Shown: positions 14,179-22,858, counted from the first letter of the stretch. The stretch: DNA of 36,208 bases from an uncultured Eubacteriales bacterium (GCA_949067325.1 CARTDZ010000008.1:1-36208), one strand, 5' to 3'. Notes: generated from the sequence alone by a model not told the origin. Numbers and translations: made by a program.

Positions 14179-14184
14179 TAAATT

Positions 14185-14453
14185 GCCGAGCAACTTGCTT
14201 TGATAAGTGCAAACCAACTGCCTTAAAAGCGTTAAACTCCACCAAAGCTTCCCTATGGCACATCAAAGTGTCCTCTTAATGATGCTCCCGTCAGGGCCTG
14301 ACATGGTTCAAGGATTTTGATTGCATAGGACCTTAATTTCATCGCCTAAAACTTTTACACATATTTGACTTGCACAAACCGAGGCAAGTCGTCGACCCCA
14401 CTATAGCGGATTGTAGGTTACAGAGCACCGCTAACTCTCCATCTAGCTCGGCC
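14185..14453 (-). ncRNA. ffs: Signal recognition particle RNA, long Firmicutes (6S-like scRNA) type
   Basis: Read on the minus strand, the sequence contains the helix 8 signature ATGTCAGGCCCTGACGGGAG and a 5' Alu domain close to the B. subtilis scRNA: GCCGAGCTAGATGG, GTTAGCGGTGCTCTG, and CAATCCGCTATAG followed by GGGTCGA. The terminal helix closes with GCCGAGC at the 5' end and GCTCGGC at the 3' end. The length of about 268 nt matches the Bacillus/Clostridium type with an Alu domain. It binds Ffh and directs ribosomes making membrane proteins to the membrane. A strong promoter lies directly upstream. Confidence 0.96.
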
Positions 14454-14458
14454 TAGTT

Positions 14459-14487
14459 ATTATATCACGCTTTTAGTTTTTTTGCAA
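14459..14487 (-). promoter_or_regulatory. Promoter of SRP RNA
   Basis: On the minus strand, TTGCAA (14487-14482) and TATAAT (14464-14459) have a 17-nt spacer. The -10 ends about 6 nt before the first G of the RNA, which fixes the 5' end at 14452-14453. Confidence 0.85.
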
Positions 14488-14560
14488 GCGAATAATTTTG
14501 AGATAATGCTTATTTTTCTGCAAAAATTGTTAAAAGTTGAATTAAATCTATCAAAACATT

Positions 14561-14588
14561 TTCAAAATCAACAAAAATTGACTATAAT
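14561..14588 (+). promoter_or_regulatory. Candidate promoter of the HEPN-like/CBS gene
   Basis: TATAAT (14583-14588) with a weak -35 TTCAAA (14561-14566) at 16 nt. The mRNA would start near 14595 and contain AAGGAGAA at 14613 before the ATG at 14625. Confidence 0.5.
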
Positions 14589-14624
14589 GTATATTAAGAG
14601 GGCAAAATGCCTAAGGAGAAATTT

Positions 14625-15344
14625 ATGTCTGTATCAAATGCGAAAAGGTTTTTGACGGCTTTTAATAGTATTGAATATTCGCTTAAAACGCGTTATGGCT
14701 TCAATCGTGCTATGGGTTTTTCAGAGCTGATACGAAAGACTGTAGTCTTAAACTATACTGTAAGAAAATATGAAGATGAGCTTGTTGATTATGGCAGACT
14801 TAGAAATGCAATAATACACAACAATAATGAGGATTTTGTCATTGCAGAACCTCATGAAAGTGTGGTTGAAAACATTGAACATATCGAAAAACTCATCAAC
14901 AAACCACCGCTTGTGCTTGACAGTGTGGCAAGGCAAGACGTTTTGACGATAAATGCAAGTGCAACCATGAAAGAGGTTGTTATTCTTATGACAAAGTCAA
15001 AATACTCAAATATACCTGTTTATGACAATGACAAACTTATTGGCATTGCAAATGGTCAAAAGATTTTGGATTCCTTCGGTCAATTTATGTTGTCAGGCGG
15101 CAAGGCAGACGTATTTTTGTCAAGCGTAAAGATCGAGGATATGCTTTCGTCACTTGAAAACAATGACTATTATTTTGTAGCACCTTCTTCACTCACTATT
15201 GAAGAGGCCTTAAAGGCTTTTCATGACAACGCAAAACTTCTCGCAATCCTTATCACAAAGCACGGCAAGGCAACTGAAATGCCGCTTGGCATTATGACTG
15301 GCAAAGATGTGATAGAAGCAAATGCTATTTTGGAAAGTTATTAA
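14625..15344 (+). CDS. CBS-pair protein with a HEPN-like N-terminal domain
   Basis: Protein of 239 aa. Residues 1-85 are helical and contain YGRLRNAIIHNN. The RNAIIH segment (Arg60 to His65) fits the R-x4-H ribonuclease motif of HEPN domains, where the residue after Arg is typically polar. Residues about 90-145 (DVLTINASATMKEVVILM, IPVYDNDKLIGIANG) and 160-235 (PSSLTIEEALKAF, PLGIMTGKDVIEAN) form a CBS pair, which usually binds adenine nucleotides. I infer a nucleotide-responsive RNA-binding or RNA-cutting protein; this is not established. The start at 14625 follows AAGGAGAA by 5 nt; an ATG 18 nt earlier is poorly placed. The gene is monocistronic, between SRP RNA and the ileS T-box. Confidence 0.7.
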   Translation: MSVSNAKRFLTAFNSIEYSLKTRYGFNRAMGFSELIRKTVVLNYTVRKYEDELVDYGRLRNAIIHNNNEDFVIAEPHESVVENIEHIEKLINKPPLVLDSVARQDVLTINASATMKEVVILMTKSKYSNIPVYDNDKLIGIANGQKILDSFGQFMLSGGKADVFLSSVKIEDMLSSLENNDYYFVAPSSLTIEEALKAFHDNAKLLAILITKHGKATEMPLGIMTGKDVIEANAILESY

Positions 15345-15357
15345 TGCTAAATTTTGC

Positions 15358-15386
15358 TTGACAGAAAACCAACTTTTATTTATAAT
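15358..15386 (+). promoter_or_regulatory. Consensus promoter of the ileS transcript
   Basis: TTGACA (15358-15363) and TATAAT (15381-15386) match consensus exactly with a 17-nt spacer. Transcription would start near 15393, at the 5' end of the T-box leader. Confidence 0.9.
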
Positions 15387-15392
15387 AAACTT

Positions 15393-15632
15393 AAAATAAA
15401 TGCAGTGATGAAAGACAGGACGCTTAAAAGTTTTGTTTGCAGAGAGTTATTGGTCGGTGAAAAATAACAACAAGCTTTAGGAGGTTATCACTTTCGGAGC
15501 AGCTCGCCTGAAACTAAGTAAGGCGAGACGGTTCTTCCCGTAATAGAAGAGGTGGGTGATAGCCTGCTAAAAGTTTACAAGTGGTATAACCTTTTTAAGC
15601 ACGGGGTCTTGTAACTTTCCGTGCTTTTTCAT
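15393..15632 (+). promoter_or_regulatory. T-box leader controlling ileS
   Basis: The leader binds uncharged tRNA-Ile and then prevents termination. Stem I is bounded by AGTGA (15404-15408) and TCACT (15488-15492). Apical motifs AGAGAG and GGTCGGTGAAAA are present at 15441-15462. A candidate Ile specifier ATC lies in GGTTATCAC at 15483-15491. The antiterminator bulge carries GTGGTA (15581-15586), whose TGGT matches the ACCA end of tRNA. A terminator stem follows. The gene downstream is ileS, as expected. I did not fold the whole leader, so the exact specifier position is tentative. Confidence 0.88.
15597..15630 (+). terminator. Regulated terminator of the T-box
   Basis: AAGCACGG (15597-15604) pairs with CCGTGCTT (15619-15626), followed by T residues. 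It forms when tRNA-Ile is charged. Confidence 0.88.
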
Positions 15633-15704
15633 ACGACATTGGCACTTACTAAATAAGCTAGCGTTTTGGACGCAAAAGGTGGCAAAGCCACAAAGGAGAG
15701 AAAA

Positions 15705-18700
15705 ATGTATAAAAAAGTTGAAACAAAACTGGATTTCTTGAAGAGTGAAGGAAAAATATTGAAGTTTTGGGAAGAGCAGGATATAGTCAAAAAAGGCCTT
15801 GAGTTGCATAGAAACAGTGACAAAACTTTTACGCTCTATGATGGTCCGCCAACTGCAAACGGCAAACCTCATATTGGCCATCTTCTTACACGCGTTATGA
15901 AGGATATCATACCTCGCTTTAAGTCAATGAAAGGTTTTTATATCTACCGCAAAGCTGGCTGGGATACTCATGGTTTGCCTGTCGAAGTTGAGATTGAGAA
16001 AAAACTTGGCCTAAACGGCAAGCAAGACATTGAAAAATATGGCATTGAAAAGTTTATCGACCTTTGCCGCAAGTCTGTTTGGGAATATAAAGGTATGTGG
16101 GAAAAATTTACCGATAGAATTGGCTATTGGGTTGATATGAAAGAGCCATATATCACCTATGACAACAACTATATCGAAAGCGTTTTTTGGGCTTTGAAAG
16201 AAATGGACAAAAAAGGTCTTATTTACAAAGGTCACAAAATCATGCCTTACTGCCCACGCTGCGGAACAACTCTTTCAAAAATGGAACTTGAAAATGGAGA
16301 CAACTACAAAGTCCTCAAAGAGAACTCGGTCTTTGTCAAATTTAAAAGCATGGAGGAAGAAAACACATATTTTATCGTTTGGACAACCACGCCTTGGACG
16401 CTGCCTTCAAACGTGGCGCTTTGCATGAACCCAAATGAAGAATACTGCACACTTTCTTCAAACGGGCAAAAATATATTATGCTCAAAAAGCTTGTGCCAA
16501 CTCTTTTTGAAGAGGGCAGCTACAAAATCCTTTCAAGCAAAAAAGGAAAGGAATTTGAAGGTCACAAATACGCACCGCTTTTTGATTATGCAAAAGACAA
16601 AGTCAAAAGAGGCTATTTTGTTGTCAATGATGATTATGTAACAACTGAAGACGGAACAGGTATTGTTCACATAGCGCCAGCTTTTGGTGAAGATGACTAC
16701 AATGTTTGCAAAAAATACAATATTGACTTTGTTCAGCTTGTCGATGAAGCAGGCAAGATGAGCAAAGAGACTGACTTTGCTGGGCTTTTTGTCAAAGACG
16801 CTGACAAGGAAGTTATCAAAAAGCTTGAAAGCGAAGACAAACTTTTCAAAGTTCAACCAATCGAGCACTCTTATCCTCACTGCTGGCGTTGCAAATCACC
16901 ACTTCTTTATTACGCAAAAGACACATGGTTTGTAAAGACTACAGCGATCAAAGACAAGATGATCGAAAACAATAATAGTGTTTACTGGCGTCCTGACCAC
17001 ATCAAAGCTGGCAGAATGGGCAACTTCCTTGCCAACAACATTGACTGGGGGATTTCTCGCAGCCGTTATTGGGGAACGCCACTTCCTTTCTGGACGTGCG
17101 AAGATGGACACATTCACGTAATTGGCAGCGTTGAAGAACTTGTTAAACTCTCAGGCGTCAAGCCTGACGATCTTCACAAGCCTAGCCTTGATAAAATAAC
17201 ATTTCCTTGTCCTCACTGCGGCAAGGTTATGAAAAGAACGCCAGAAGTAATGGACTGCTGGTTTGACAGCGGCTCTATGCCATTTGCTCAATATCACTAT
17301 CCATTTGAAAACAAAGTACTTTTCGAAAAATCTTTTCCTGCAGACTATATAAGTGAGGCAATCGACCAAACACGTGGCTGGTTCTATACACTTCAAGCGG
17401 TTGGCACTGCAGTTTTTGGCAAGTCACCATACAAAGCTTGCAACCTTTTGGGGCTTGTGCTTGACGAACATGGCCTAAAAATGTCAAAGTCACTAGGCAA
17501 TGGTATTGATCCTTGGAAGGTGCTTGACAACGAAGGTGCTGACGGACTTCGCTGGTATTTCTACAACAACTGCCTGCCAGGTCAGGGCATAGCCTTCAAC
17601 GAAAACAATTTGATTGAACTTCAACGCAAGTTTATGGGTACGCTTTGGAACGTCTATGCTTTCTACGTACTTTACGCTGAGATCGACAAAATTGATCCAA
17701 CGCGATACGACCTCAAAAAATGCAAACTTTCCTTCATTGACAAGTGGCTGTTGTCAGAATACAACGCTCTTGTAAAGCTTGTGGACGAAAGCCTTGAAAA
17801 GTATGATACAGTTGTGCCTTCACGTGCAATCACTGAATTTGTTGACAAACTTTCAAACTGGTATATTCGTCGTTGTCGCGAAAGATTTTGGGGCAGTGAG
17901 GAAAGCGAAGACAAAATTGCAGCCTACAAAACACTTTACGAAGTTCTTGTTGGCCTAAGCAAACTTATCGCACCTTTCGTGCCTTTCATTTCAGAAGAAA
18001 TCTATCAAAACCTTGTACGCAGCCTTGACAAAAATGCACCAGAAAGTGTACATTTCTGTTCATATCCAGTTTGTGACGAAAGTCTTATTGATACCAAGCT
18101 TAACGAAGGTATGGACAAAGTTCTTCAAATTGTAAACTTGGGCAGAGCTTGCCGCTCAGCAAGCGGAGTTAAAAATCGCCAGCCATTGTCAAAGGTTATC
18201 ATATGCTCAACTGAGAATATCAAGCTTGATGGCGAGCTTATCGCACTTATTGAAGACGAACTGAACGTCGAAGCTGTTGAATTTTTGCACGACGCCGACC
18301 AATATGTTTCATATGAACTTAAGCCTCAACTCAAAACCTTAGGGCCAAAATATGGCAAACTTTTGGGTGCAATTCGCGAGTATTTAGGCAAAGTCAACCC
18401 AAATGAAGCGGTCGCAACTGTCAAAAAAGGCGAGGCTCTTAAGTTTACAGCAAACGGCGAGACAGTTGAAATTTTTGAAAATGATCTTCTCATTTCACTT
18501 AAAAACAAAGAGGGCTATTCTTCAGATAGTGATGGCAATGTGACAGTTGTTCTTGATACTTCTCTTGATGACGACCTTCTTGAAAAGGGTATGATAAATG
18601 AGTTTGTAAGCAAGGTGCAAAACCTTAGAAAAGACAGCGGACTTGAAGTTGTCAACCATATTGACATTCAAGTTGAAGGTGATGAGGATTTTGTCAAACT

Positions 18701-18833
18701 ATTGCTTGAAAATCAACAAAACTTTGCAAAAACTCTTCTTGCTGATAGCTTTTCTGTTGGAACAAATGGTGCTTTCAGCACTTCACTTTCAGCCAATGGC
18801 AAAGAAATATCTATATATATAAATAAAGTTTAA
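15705..18833 (+). CDS. ileS: Isoleucyl-tRNA synthetase, IleS2 (eukaryote-like) type
   Basis: Protein of 1042 aa. It charges tRNA-Ile in the cytoplasm. The class I signatures are HIGH (His56-His59, in PPTANGKPHIGH) and KMSKS (592-596). The editing domain has WTTTPWTLPSN. The start of the catalytic domain (PPTANGKPHIGHLLTRVMKD, GWDTHGLPVEVEIEKKLGL) is that of IleS2 enzymes rather than IleS1 (PPYANGHIHIGHALN). The long C-terminal extension, with no C-terminal zinc finger seen, agrees. IleS2 enzymes are commonly less sensitive to mupirocin. The ATG at 15705 follows AAAGGAGAG; a TTG 39 nt upstream is unsupported. Regulation is by the T-box upstream. Confidence 0.96.
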   Translation: MYKKVETKLDFLKSEGKILKFWEEQDIVKKGLELHRNSDKTFTLYDGPPTANGKPHIGHLLTRVMKDIIPRFKSMKGFYIYRKAGWDTHGLPVEVEIEKKLGLNGKQDIEKYGIEKFIDLCRKSVWEYKGMWEKFTDRIGYWVDMKEPYITYDNNYIESVFWALKEMDKKGLIYKGHKIMPYCPRCGTTLSKMELENGDNYKVLKENSVFVKFKSMEEENTYFIVWTTTPWTLPSNVALCMNPNEEYCTLSSNGQKYIMLKKLVPTLFEEGSYKILSSKKGKEFEGHKYAPLFDYAKDKVKRGYFVVNDDYVTTEDGTGIVHIAPAFGEDDYNVCKKYNIDFVQLVDEAGKMSKETDFAGLFVKDADKEVIKKLESEDKLFKVQPIEHSYPHCWRCKSPLLYYAKDTWFVKTTAIKDKMIENNNSVYWRPDHIKAGRMGNFLANNIDWGISRSRYWGTPLPFWTCEDGHIHVIGSVEELVKLSGVKPDDLHKPSLDKITFPCPHCGKVMKRTPEVMDCWFDSGSMPFAQYHYPFENKVLFEKSFPADYISEAIDQTRGWFYTLQAVGTAVFGKSPYKACNLLGLVLDEHGLKMSKSLGNGIDPWKVLDNEGADGLRWYFYNNCLPGQGIAFNENNLIELQRKFMGTLWNVYAFYVLYAEIDKIDPTRYDLKKCKLSFIDKWLLSEYNALVKLVDESLEKYDTVVPSRAITEFVDKLSNWYIRRCRERFWGSEESEDKIAAYKTLYEVLVGLSKLIAPFVPFISEEIYQNLVRSLDKNAPESVHFCSYPVCDESLIDTKLNEGMDKVLQIVNLGRACRSASGVKNRQPLSKVIICSTENIKLDGELIALIEDELNVEAVEFLHDADQYVSYELKPQLKTLGPKYGKLLGAIREYLGKVNPNEAVATVKKGEALKFTANGETVEIFENDLLISLKNKEGYSSDSDGNVTVVLDTSLDDDLLEKGMINEFVSKVQNLRKDSGLEVVNHIDIQVEGDEDFVKLLLENQQNFAKTLLADSFSVGTNGAFSTSLSANGKEISIYINKV

Positions 18834-18848
18834 AAAGCATTTTTAAAT

Positions 18849-18872
18849 AAGGTGAATTTTTCACCTTTTTTT
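18849..18872 (+). terminator. Terminator after ileS
   Basis: AAGGTGAA (18849-18856) and TTCACCTT (18860-18867) form an 8-bp stem with a TTT loop and a T-tract. Confidence 0.88.
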
Positions 18873-18919
18873 GTTTGATGAGTAAAAATACGAAAAGGCA
18901 ATATATTTTTGCAATTGGA

Positions 18920-18948
18920 TTGCTTTTTTATTAATTTTTTGTTAAAAT
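18920..18948 (+). promoter_or_regulatory. Promoter of the methyltransferase gene
   Basis: TTGCTT (18920-18925) and TAAAAT (18943-18948) with a 17-nt spacer. The -10 overlaps an ATG at 18947, which argues that this ATG is not the start of translation. Confidence 0.6.
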
Positions 18949-18976
18949 GCTTATAAAGAAAAAAAGGAAGCGAACT

Positions 18977-19822
18977 TTGAAAACTGCAAAAGATTGGAAA
19001 GATTATGTCGTGCTTGGCACGGGTGACGGCGAAAAACTTGAAAGGTGGGGTGGCTATGTTTTGTTAAGACCAGACCCACAGGTGATTTGGCATACAAAAA
19101 AGCCATTGGCTTCGTGCAAGGAGCTTAATGCTCACTATCTGCGTGAAAGCACTGGCGGCGGAAGATGGCAATATTTGAAACCTATGAAAGAGGAATGGGT
19201 TATCTCTTGGAAGGACATCAAGTTTTCAATTAAGCCAATGGGCTTTAAGCATACAGGTCTTTTTCCAGAACAGGCTGTCAACTGGCAAGACATGACTGAC
19301 CTTATCAAAAAGGCGGGCAGGCCTATAAGAGTTTTAAACCTCTTTGCTTACACTGGTGCAGCGTCAGTTGTTGCGGCGAAGGCTGGTGCGAGCGTGACCC
19401 ATGTTGACGCAAGCAAAGGTATGGTGGAGCGTGCAAAAGAAAACGCACGACTTAACAACATTTCAAACATTCGTTTCATAGTTGACGACTGTCAAAAGTT
19501 TATTGAACGAGAAATCCGTCGAGGTAACACCTACGACGCAATCATTATGGACCCTCCAAGCTATGGAAGAGGCACAAACGGCGAGATGTGGAAGATTGAA
19601 AACAGCCTTCATGACTTTGTGGAGCTGACCAAAAAAGTGCTGTCAGATAAACCTCTTTTTGTGCTTATTTCATCATATACAACAGGACTCCAGCCAGGTG
19701 TACTCACCAACATCTTGTCACTTGTGTTTGGCAAGGGCAACATCGATAGCGATGAAATTGGTCTTGAAACAGAAGAAGGAATAGTCTTGCCATGCGGAGC
19801 AAGAGGCTTGAAAATTTTTTGA
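18977..19822 (+). CDS. RlmI/RlmK-like class I SAM-dependent methyltransferase
   Basis: Protein of 281 aa from a TTG start at 18977, which is preceded by AAAGGAAG; the in-frame ATG at 18947 lies in the promoter -10. The N-terminal ~100 residues carry ERWGGYVLLRPDPQVIW. The Rossmann methyltransferase domain has motif I VLNLFAYTGAASVVAAKAG, the acidic motif II HVDASKGMVERA, and motif IV IIMDPPSYGRG. This layout is shared with 23S rRNA methyltransferases of the RlmI/RlmK group, but it lacks an obvious PUA domain and a catalytic cysteine motif, so substrate and product are uncertain. An RluA-type pseudouridine synthase follows after 40 nt, supporting an RNA-modification role. Confidence 0.78.
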   Translation: MKTAKDWKDYVVLGTGDGEKLERWGGYVLLRPDPQVIWHTKKPLASCKELNAHYLRESTGGGRWQYLKPMKEEWVISWKDIKFSIKPMGFKHTGLFPEQAVNWQDMTDLIKKAGRPIRVLNLFAYTGAASVVAAKAGASVTHVDASKGMVERAKENARLNNISNIRFIVDDCQKFIEREIRRGNTYDAIIMDPPSYGRGTNGEMWKIENSLHDFVELTKKVLSDKPLFVLISSYTTGLQPGVLTNILSLVFGKGNIDSDEIGLETEEGIVLPCGARGLKIF

Positions 19823-19862
19823 TTTGCAGCGAAAATGAAGGAATAATTAAAAAGGAAAAAGT

Positions 19863-20570
19863 ATGGAAAAACAATTAGACGTTTTATATGAAGACAATCA
19901 AGTGGTGGTGGTTTTGAAGCCACACAATATGCCGTCACAGGCTGATGAGAGTGGCGACATGGATTTGTTAAGCCTTGTCAAAGCTTACGTTAAAGAGAAA
20001 TATAATAAATCAGGCGAGGCGTTTATTGGGCTTGTTCACAGGCTTGACAGACCAACTGGCGGCATTATGGTTTTTGCACGCACTTCTAAGGCGGCGGCAA
20101 GGCTTAGTCAAGAGCTTCAAAATGGTCAGATGAAAAAGACATATTATGCTGTTTGTGCGGGCTGTCCGCAAGAGAAGTCTGCTACGCTTGTAAACTTCCT
20201 CAAAAAAGATGAAAAGCAAAACATTGTCAGGATTGTTCCTCAATCTGAAGAAGGAAACAAAAGGGCAGAGCTTAACTATAAAGTACTTGAGGTAAATGGT
20301 GATGCAAGTCTATTGTCAGTGAATATAATTACTGGCAGAAGTCATCAAATTCGCGTTCAACTTGCGGGAATTGGCAATCCTCTTCTTGGCGACAACAAGT
20401 ATGGACGAAGCAAGTTTAAGCCTTCAAAAAACCTTGGGCTTTGGGCTGGAAGGCTTGAATTTATCCACCCAACGACAAAAGAGAAAATGGTTTTTGCATG
20501 CCCGCCAGATGAGACAAGTGAGCCTTGGAAAACTTTTAATATCAAAAAGTATTTCATAATGGGTCGTTGA
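19863..20570 (+). CDS. RluA-family pseudouridine synthase
   Basis: Protein of 235 aa. It isomerises uridine in rRNA or tRNA. The catalytic aspartate is in LVHRLDRPTGGIMVFARTS, and the family elements ITGRSHQIRVQLAGIGNPLLG, GDNKYGR and LWAGRLEFIHPTTKE follow. No S4 domain precedes the catalytic core, which fits the shorter members such as RluA, TruC or YlyB-like without S4. The target base cannot be read from sequence. GGAAAAAG precedes the ATG. It probably shares a transcript with the methyltransferase upstream. Confidence 0.9.
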   Translation: MEKQLDVLYEDNQVVVVLKPHNMPSQADESGDMDLLSLVKAYVKEKYNKSGEAFIGLVHRLDRPTGGIMVFARTSKAAARLSQELQNGQMKKTYYAVCAGCPQEKSATLVNFLKKDEKQNIVRIVPQSEEGNKRAELNYKVLEVNGDASLLSVNIITGRSHQIRVQLAGIGNPLLGDNKYGRSKFKPSKNLGLWAGRLEFIHPTTKEKMVFACPPDETSEPWKTFNIKKYFIMGR

Positions 20571-20603
20571 TATTTTTGTAAAAGATCTGTAGTATAGTAG
20601 GTC

Positions 20604-20609
20604 TATAAT
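20604..20609 (+). promoter_or_regulatory. Candidate -10 for pepF
   Basis: TATAAT at 20604-20609, 29 nt before the ATG at 20638. No good -35 is seen at 16-18 nt spacing. Confidence 0.4.
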
Positions 20610-20637
20610 AGGCCAATAATTGCTTTTGAGAGGTTTT

Positions 20638-22401
20638 ATGAAAAAGAGAAAAGAAATACAAGAAAAATACAAATGGGACTTGTCTGAATTTTGCAAAGAT
20701 GACAATGATTTTAAAGAAAAGTGTGCCTTTCTCGAAAAAGAGCTAGAAAAGCTTGTCAAATTTAAGGGCAAACTCAACAACAAAAAAGACATCTTTGCTT
20801 ATCTTGAAGAGAGCAAAACTTTTGATCGTGTTATGAGCGAAGTGTTTTTGTTTGCAGTGGCAACGCTTGACGAAGATTTAGCCAATCGCAAAGCCAACGA
20901 GATGAAAGAAAAAATTTCTTTTCTTGCTCAAAATTTTGATGAAAAATTGGCATTTGCTTCCATTGAACTTGAAAACTTGCCAAACAAACTTTTAGATGAA
21001 ATGATATCTGACAAAAAATTTAAAGAATATGACAAGATGTTTAAGGATATTAAGTCAGCGAAAAAGCATAAGCTTGACCCAAAAGTGGAAGAATTTTTGT
21101 CAGGAATAAATTTTTTAGGCACTTTTTCATCAAATATGAAGAAATTTACAGATGTCAATTTAAAGTTTGACGATATTAAGGATAGCCGCGGCAAAAGTCA
21201 CAAGCTTGACAGCTCGGTTTATGGACTTTATCTTCGCGACAAAGATAGAGAACTTCGCAAAAATTGCATGATCGAAACGCATAAAAAGTTTGGTGAGAAT
21301 ATTGATTTCTTAGCAAACAACTATCTTGGCTCTGTCAAGGCAGACTGCTTTTTTGCACGTAAGAGAAAATACTCTTCGGCGCTTGAAGAAGCTCTCGACA
21401 GCGAAGACGTGACAAAAGCAGTCTATGAAAATGTGATTAAGGAAGTTCGCAAAAACTTGCCAATTCTTTTTAAATATTTTGAAATAAAGCGTCAAAAACT
21501 TGGACTTAAAGATTTTTACAACTATGACGCGGCTGCTCCGCTATTTCCAAGTCATACTTTGAAATATAGTTATGATGAGGCTATAAACATTATAAAAGAA
21601 GCAGTCGCTCCGCTTGGAGATGAATATGTTTCGCTTATTCAAAGGGCTTATGATGAACGCTGGATTGACGTCTATCCAAACGAAAACAAACGAAGTGGAG
21701 CGTATGAAAACAGCACTTATCCGCACAGGCCAATTGTTCTTACAAACTTTAACGGAACATATGACTCAGTCTCAACGCTGGCACATGAGCTTGGCCACGC
21801 AATGCACTCATATTTTGCATATAAAACCCAGCCACAAGCGAAAGCAGACTATACAATATTTTTGGCTGAAATTGCAAGCACTACAAATGAGATGCTGCTT
21901 GTGCATGATCTTATGAACAAAACTTCTGACAAAAAGAAGAGGAGTGAGTTTGCAAATATTATTTTTGACAATGCAAAATCAACAATTTTCAGGCAGGCAA
22001 TGTTTGCTGAATTTGAAGAGAACGTTCACTCAATGATAGAAAAAGGTGAGCCTGTCACAAAAGACACGCTCAACGAGCTTTATCTTGACCTTAACAAAAC
22101 CTACTATGGCAAGAAGGTTAAGCTGGTAAAAGAAATTCAGTATGAATGGGCAAGAATTCCACACTTCTTCACATCTTTCTATGTTTACAAGTATGCAGTT
22201 GGACTTTTGTGCGCAATGTATTTCACAAACACAATTTTGAAAGGTGAAAAAGACGCAGTCAAAAAATATATAGGCTTTCTCTCTTCTGGCGGCAAGGATA
22301 CGCCAATTAACATCTTGAAAGAAGCTGGTTGCGATGTTGAAAATCCAAAAACTTTTGAAGAAAGCTTTGCATATCTAAAAACTTTGTTGAAAGAACTATA
22401 A
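20638..22401 (+). CDS. pepF: Oligoendopeptidase F (M3B family metallopeptidase)
   Basis: Protein of 587 aa. A cytoplasmic zinc peptidase that cuts peptides of roughly 7-17 residues. The HELGH zinc motif (His383, Glu384, His387) lies in STLAHELGHAMHSYFA, and the third ligand is probably the glutamate in FLAEIASTTNE about 25 residues later. The N-terminal half is helical and acid/base rich as in the family, and FFTSFYVYKYAVGLLCAMYF is the conserved C-terminal substrate-site segment. The ATG at 20638 follows GAGAGG; a TTG 18 nt upstream is in frame but weak. A bidirectional terminator follows. Confidence 0.95.
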   Translation: MKKRKEIQEKYKWDLSEFCKDDNDFKEKCAFLEKELEKLVKFKGKLNNKKDIFAYLEESKTFDRVMSEVFLFAVATLDEDLANRKANEMKEKISFLAQNFDEKLAFASIELENLPNKLLDEMISDKKFKEYDKMFKDIKSAKKHKLDPKVEEFLSGINFLGTFSSNMKKFTDVNLKFDDIKDSRGKSHKLDSSVYGLYLRDKDRELRKNCMIETHKKFGENIDFLANNYLGSVKADCFFARKRKYSSALEEALDSEDVTKAVYENVIKEVRKNLPILFKYFEIKRQKLGLKDFYNYDAAAPLFPSHTLKYSYDEAINIIKEAVAPLGDEYVSLIQRAYDERWIDVYPNENKRSGAYENSTYPHRPIVLTNFNGTYDSVSTLAHELGHAMHSYFAYKTQPQAKADYTIFLAEIASTTNEMLLVHDLMNKTSDKKKRSEFANIIFDNAKSTIFRQAMFAEFEENVHSMIEKGEPVTKDTLNELYLDLNKTYYGKKVKLVKEIQYEWARIPHFFTSFYVYKYAVGLLCAMYFTNTILKGEKDAVKKYIGFLSSGGKDTPINILKEAGCDVENPKTFEESFAYLKTLLKEL

Positions 22402-22430
22402 AACAAAGGTCAGCAAGAACGTTGTTTAAT

Positions 22431-22463
22431 AAAAAAGCATATCCAAGTGATATGCTTTTTTTT
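22431..22463. terminator. Bidirectional terminator between pepF and the cysteine-rich gene
   Basis: GCATATC (22437-22443) and GATATGC (22449-22455) with a 5-nt loop; the stem extends through an A-tract on the left and a T-tract on the right, so it works on both strands. The right T-tract reaches the stop codon of the minus-strand gene. Confidence 0.85.
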
Positions 22464-22806
22464 AGTCGCAACATTTTTGACTAAGCAAGTAGCCAGCCAT
22501 GAAATAAAATATTCCGCAAGGAACTGAAAAGTTTATTCTGCCGCAGCCATCAAAAGGGTTGCAATTGCAGTTTTGCCAAGCTGGTGGGCAGAAGTTATTG
22601 CAAGGGCAGCTGAAATGTTCGCCGCAGTGGCAACTTCTGTCATGACCGCAATGACAGTTTGGTTGGCCACAAGGCGGAAAGGGTGAAGGACAGCCAAAGT
22701 TCGAATTAAAACTTCCGTCACAAAAACCTCTGTTGCACCCGCAGCCACAACCTCTAAGATCTATAAATTGACCAGGGCAGTAGTGAGTTGAGTTGTTAAG
22801 TAGCAT
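22462..22806 (-). CDS. Cysteine-rich small protein (20 Cys in 114 aa), unknown
   Basis: Protein of 114 aa with 20 cysteines, many as CxC or CxxxC pairs (GCGCGC, NCHCGHD, SCHCGE, SCPC, NCNC), plus histidines and many Gly, Pro and Asn. It ends with a short hydrophobic piece (GIFYFMAGYLL) and CC. There is no signal peptide. Such composition suggests metal binding or cross-linking, as in some spore-coat or metallothionein-like proteins, but I recognise no family. AAAGG lies about 10 nt before the ATG. It diverges from the YkvI-like gene with a 52-nt gap. Intact frame and own terminator suggest a real gene. Confidence 0.65.
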   Translation of the reverse strand: MLLNNSTHYCPGQFIDLRGCGCGCNRGFCDGSFNSNFGCPSPFPPCGQPNCHCGHDRSCHCGEHFSCPCNNFCPPAWQNCNCNPFDGCGRINFSVPCGIFYFMAGYLLSQKCCD

Positions 22807-22845
22807 TATTTTTATACCTTTTTAATTTTTTAAATTTATTTTTAA

Positions 22846-22851
22846 TATATT
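22846..22851 (+). promoter_or_regulatory. -10 element for the possibly leaderless ykvI-like gene
   Basis: TATATT ends 8 nt before the A of the ATG at 22859. No ribosome site is present and no clear -35 is seen in the AT-rich gap. Confidence 0.35.
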
Positions 22852-22858
22852 TATACAA

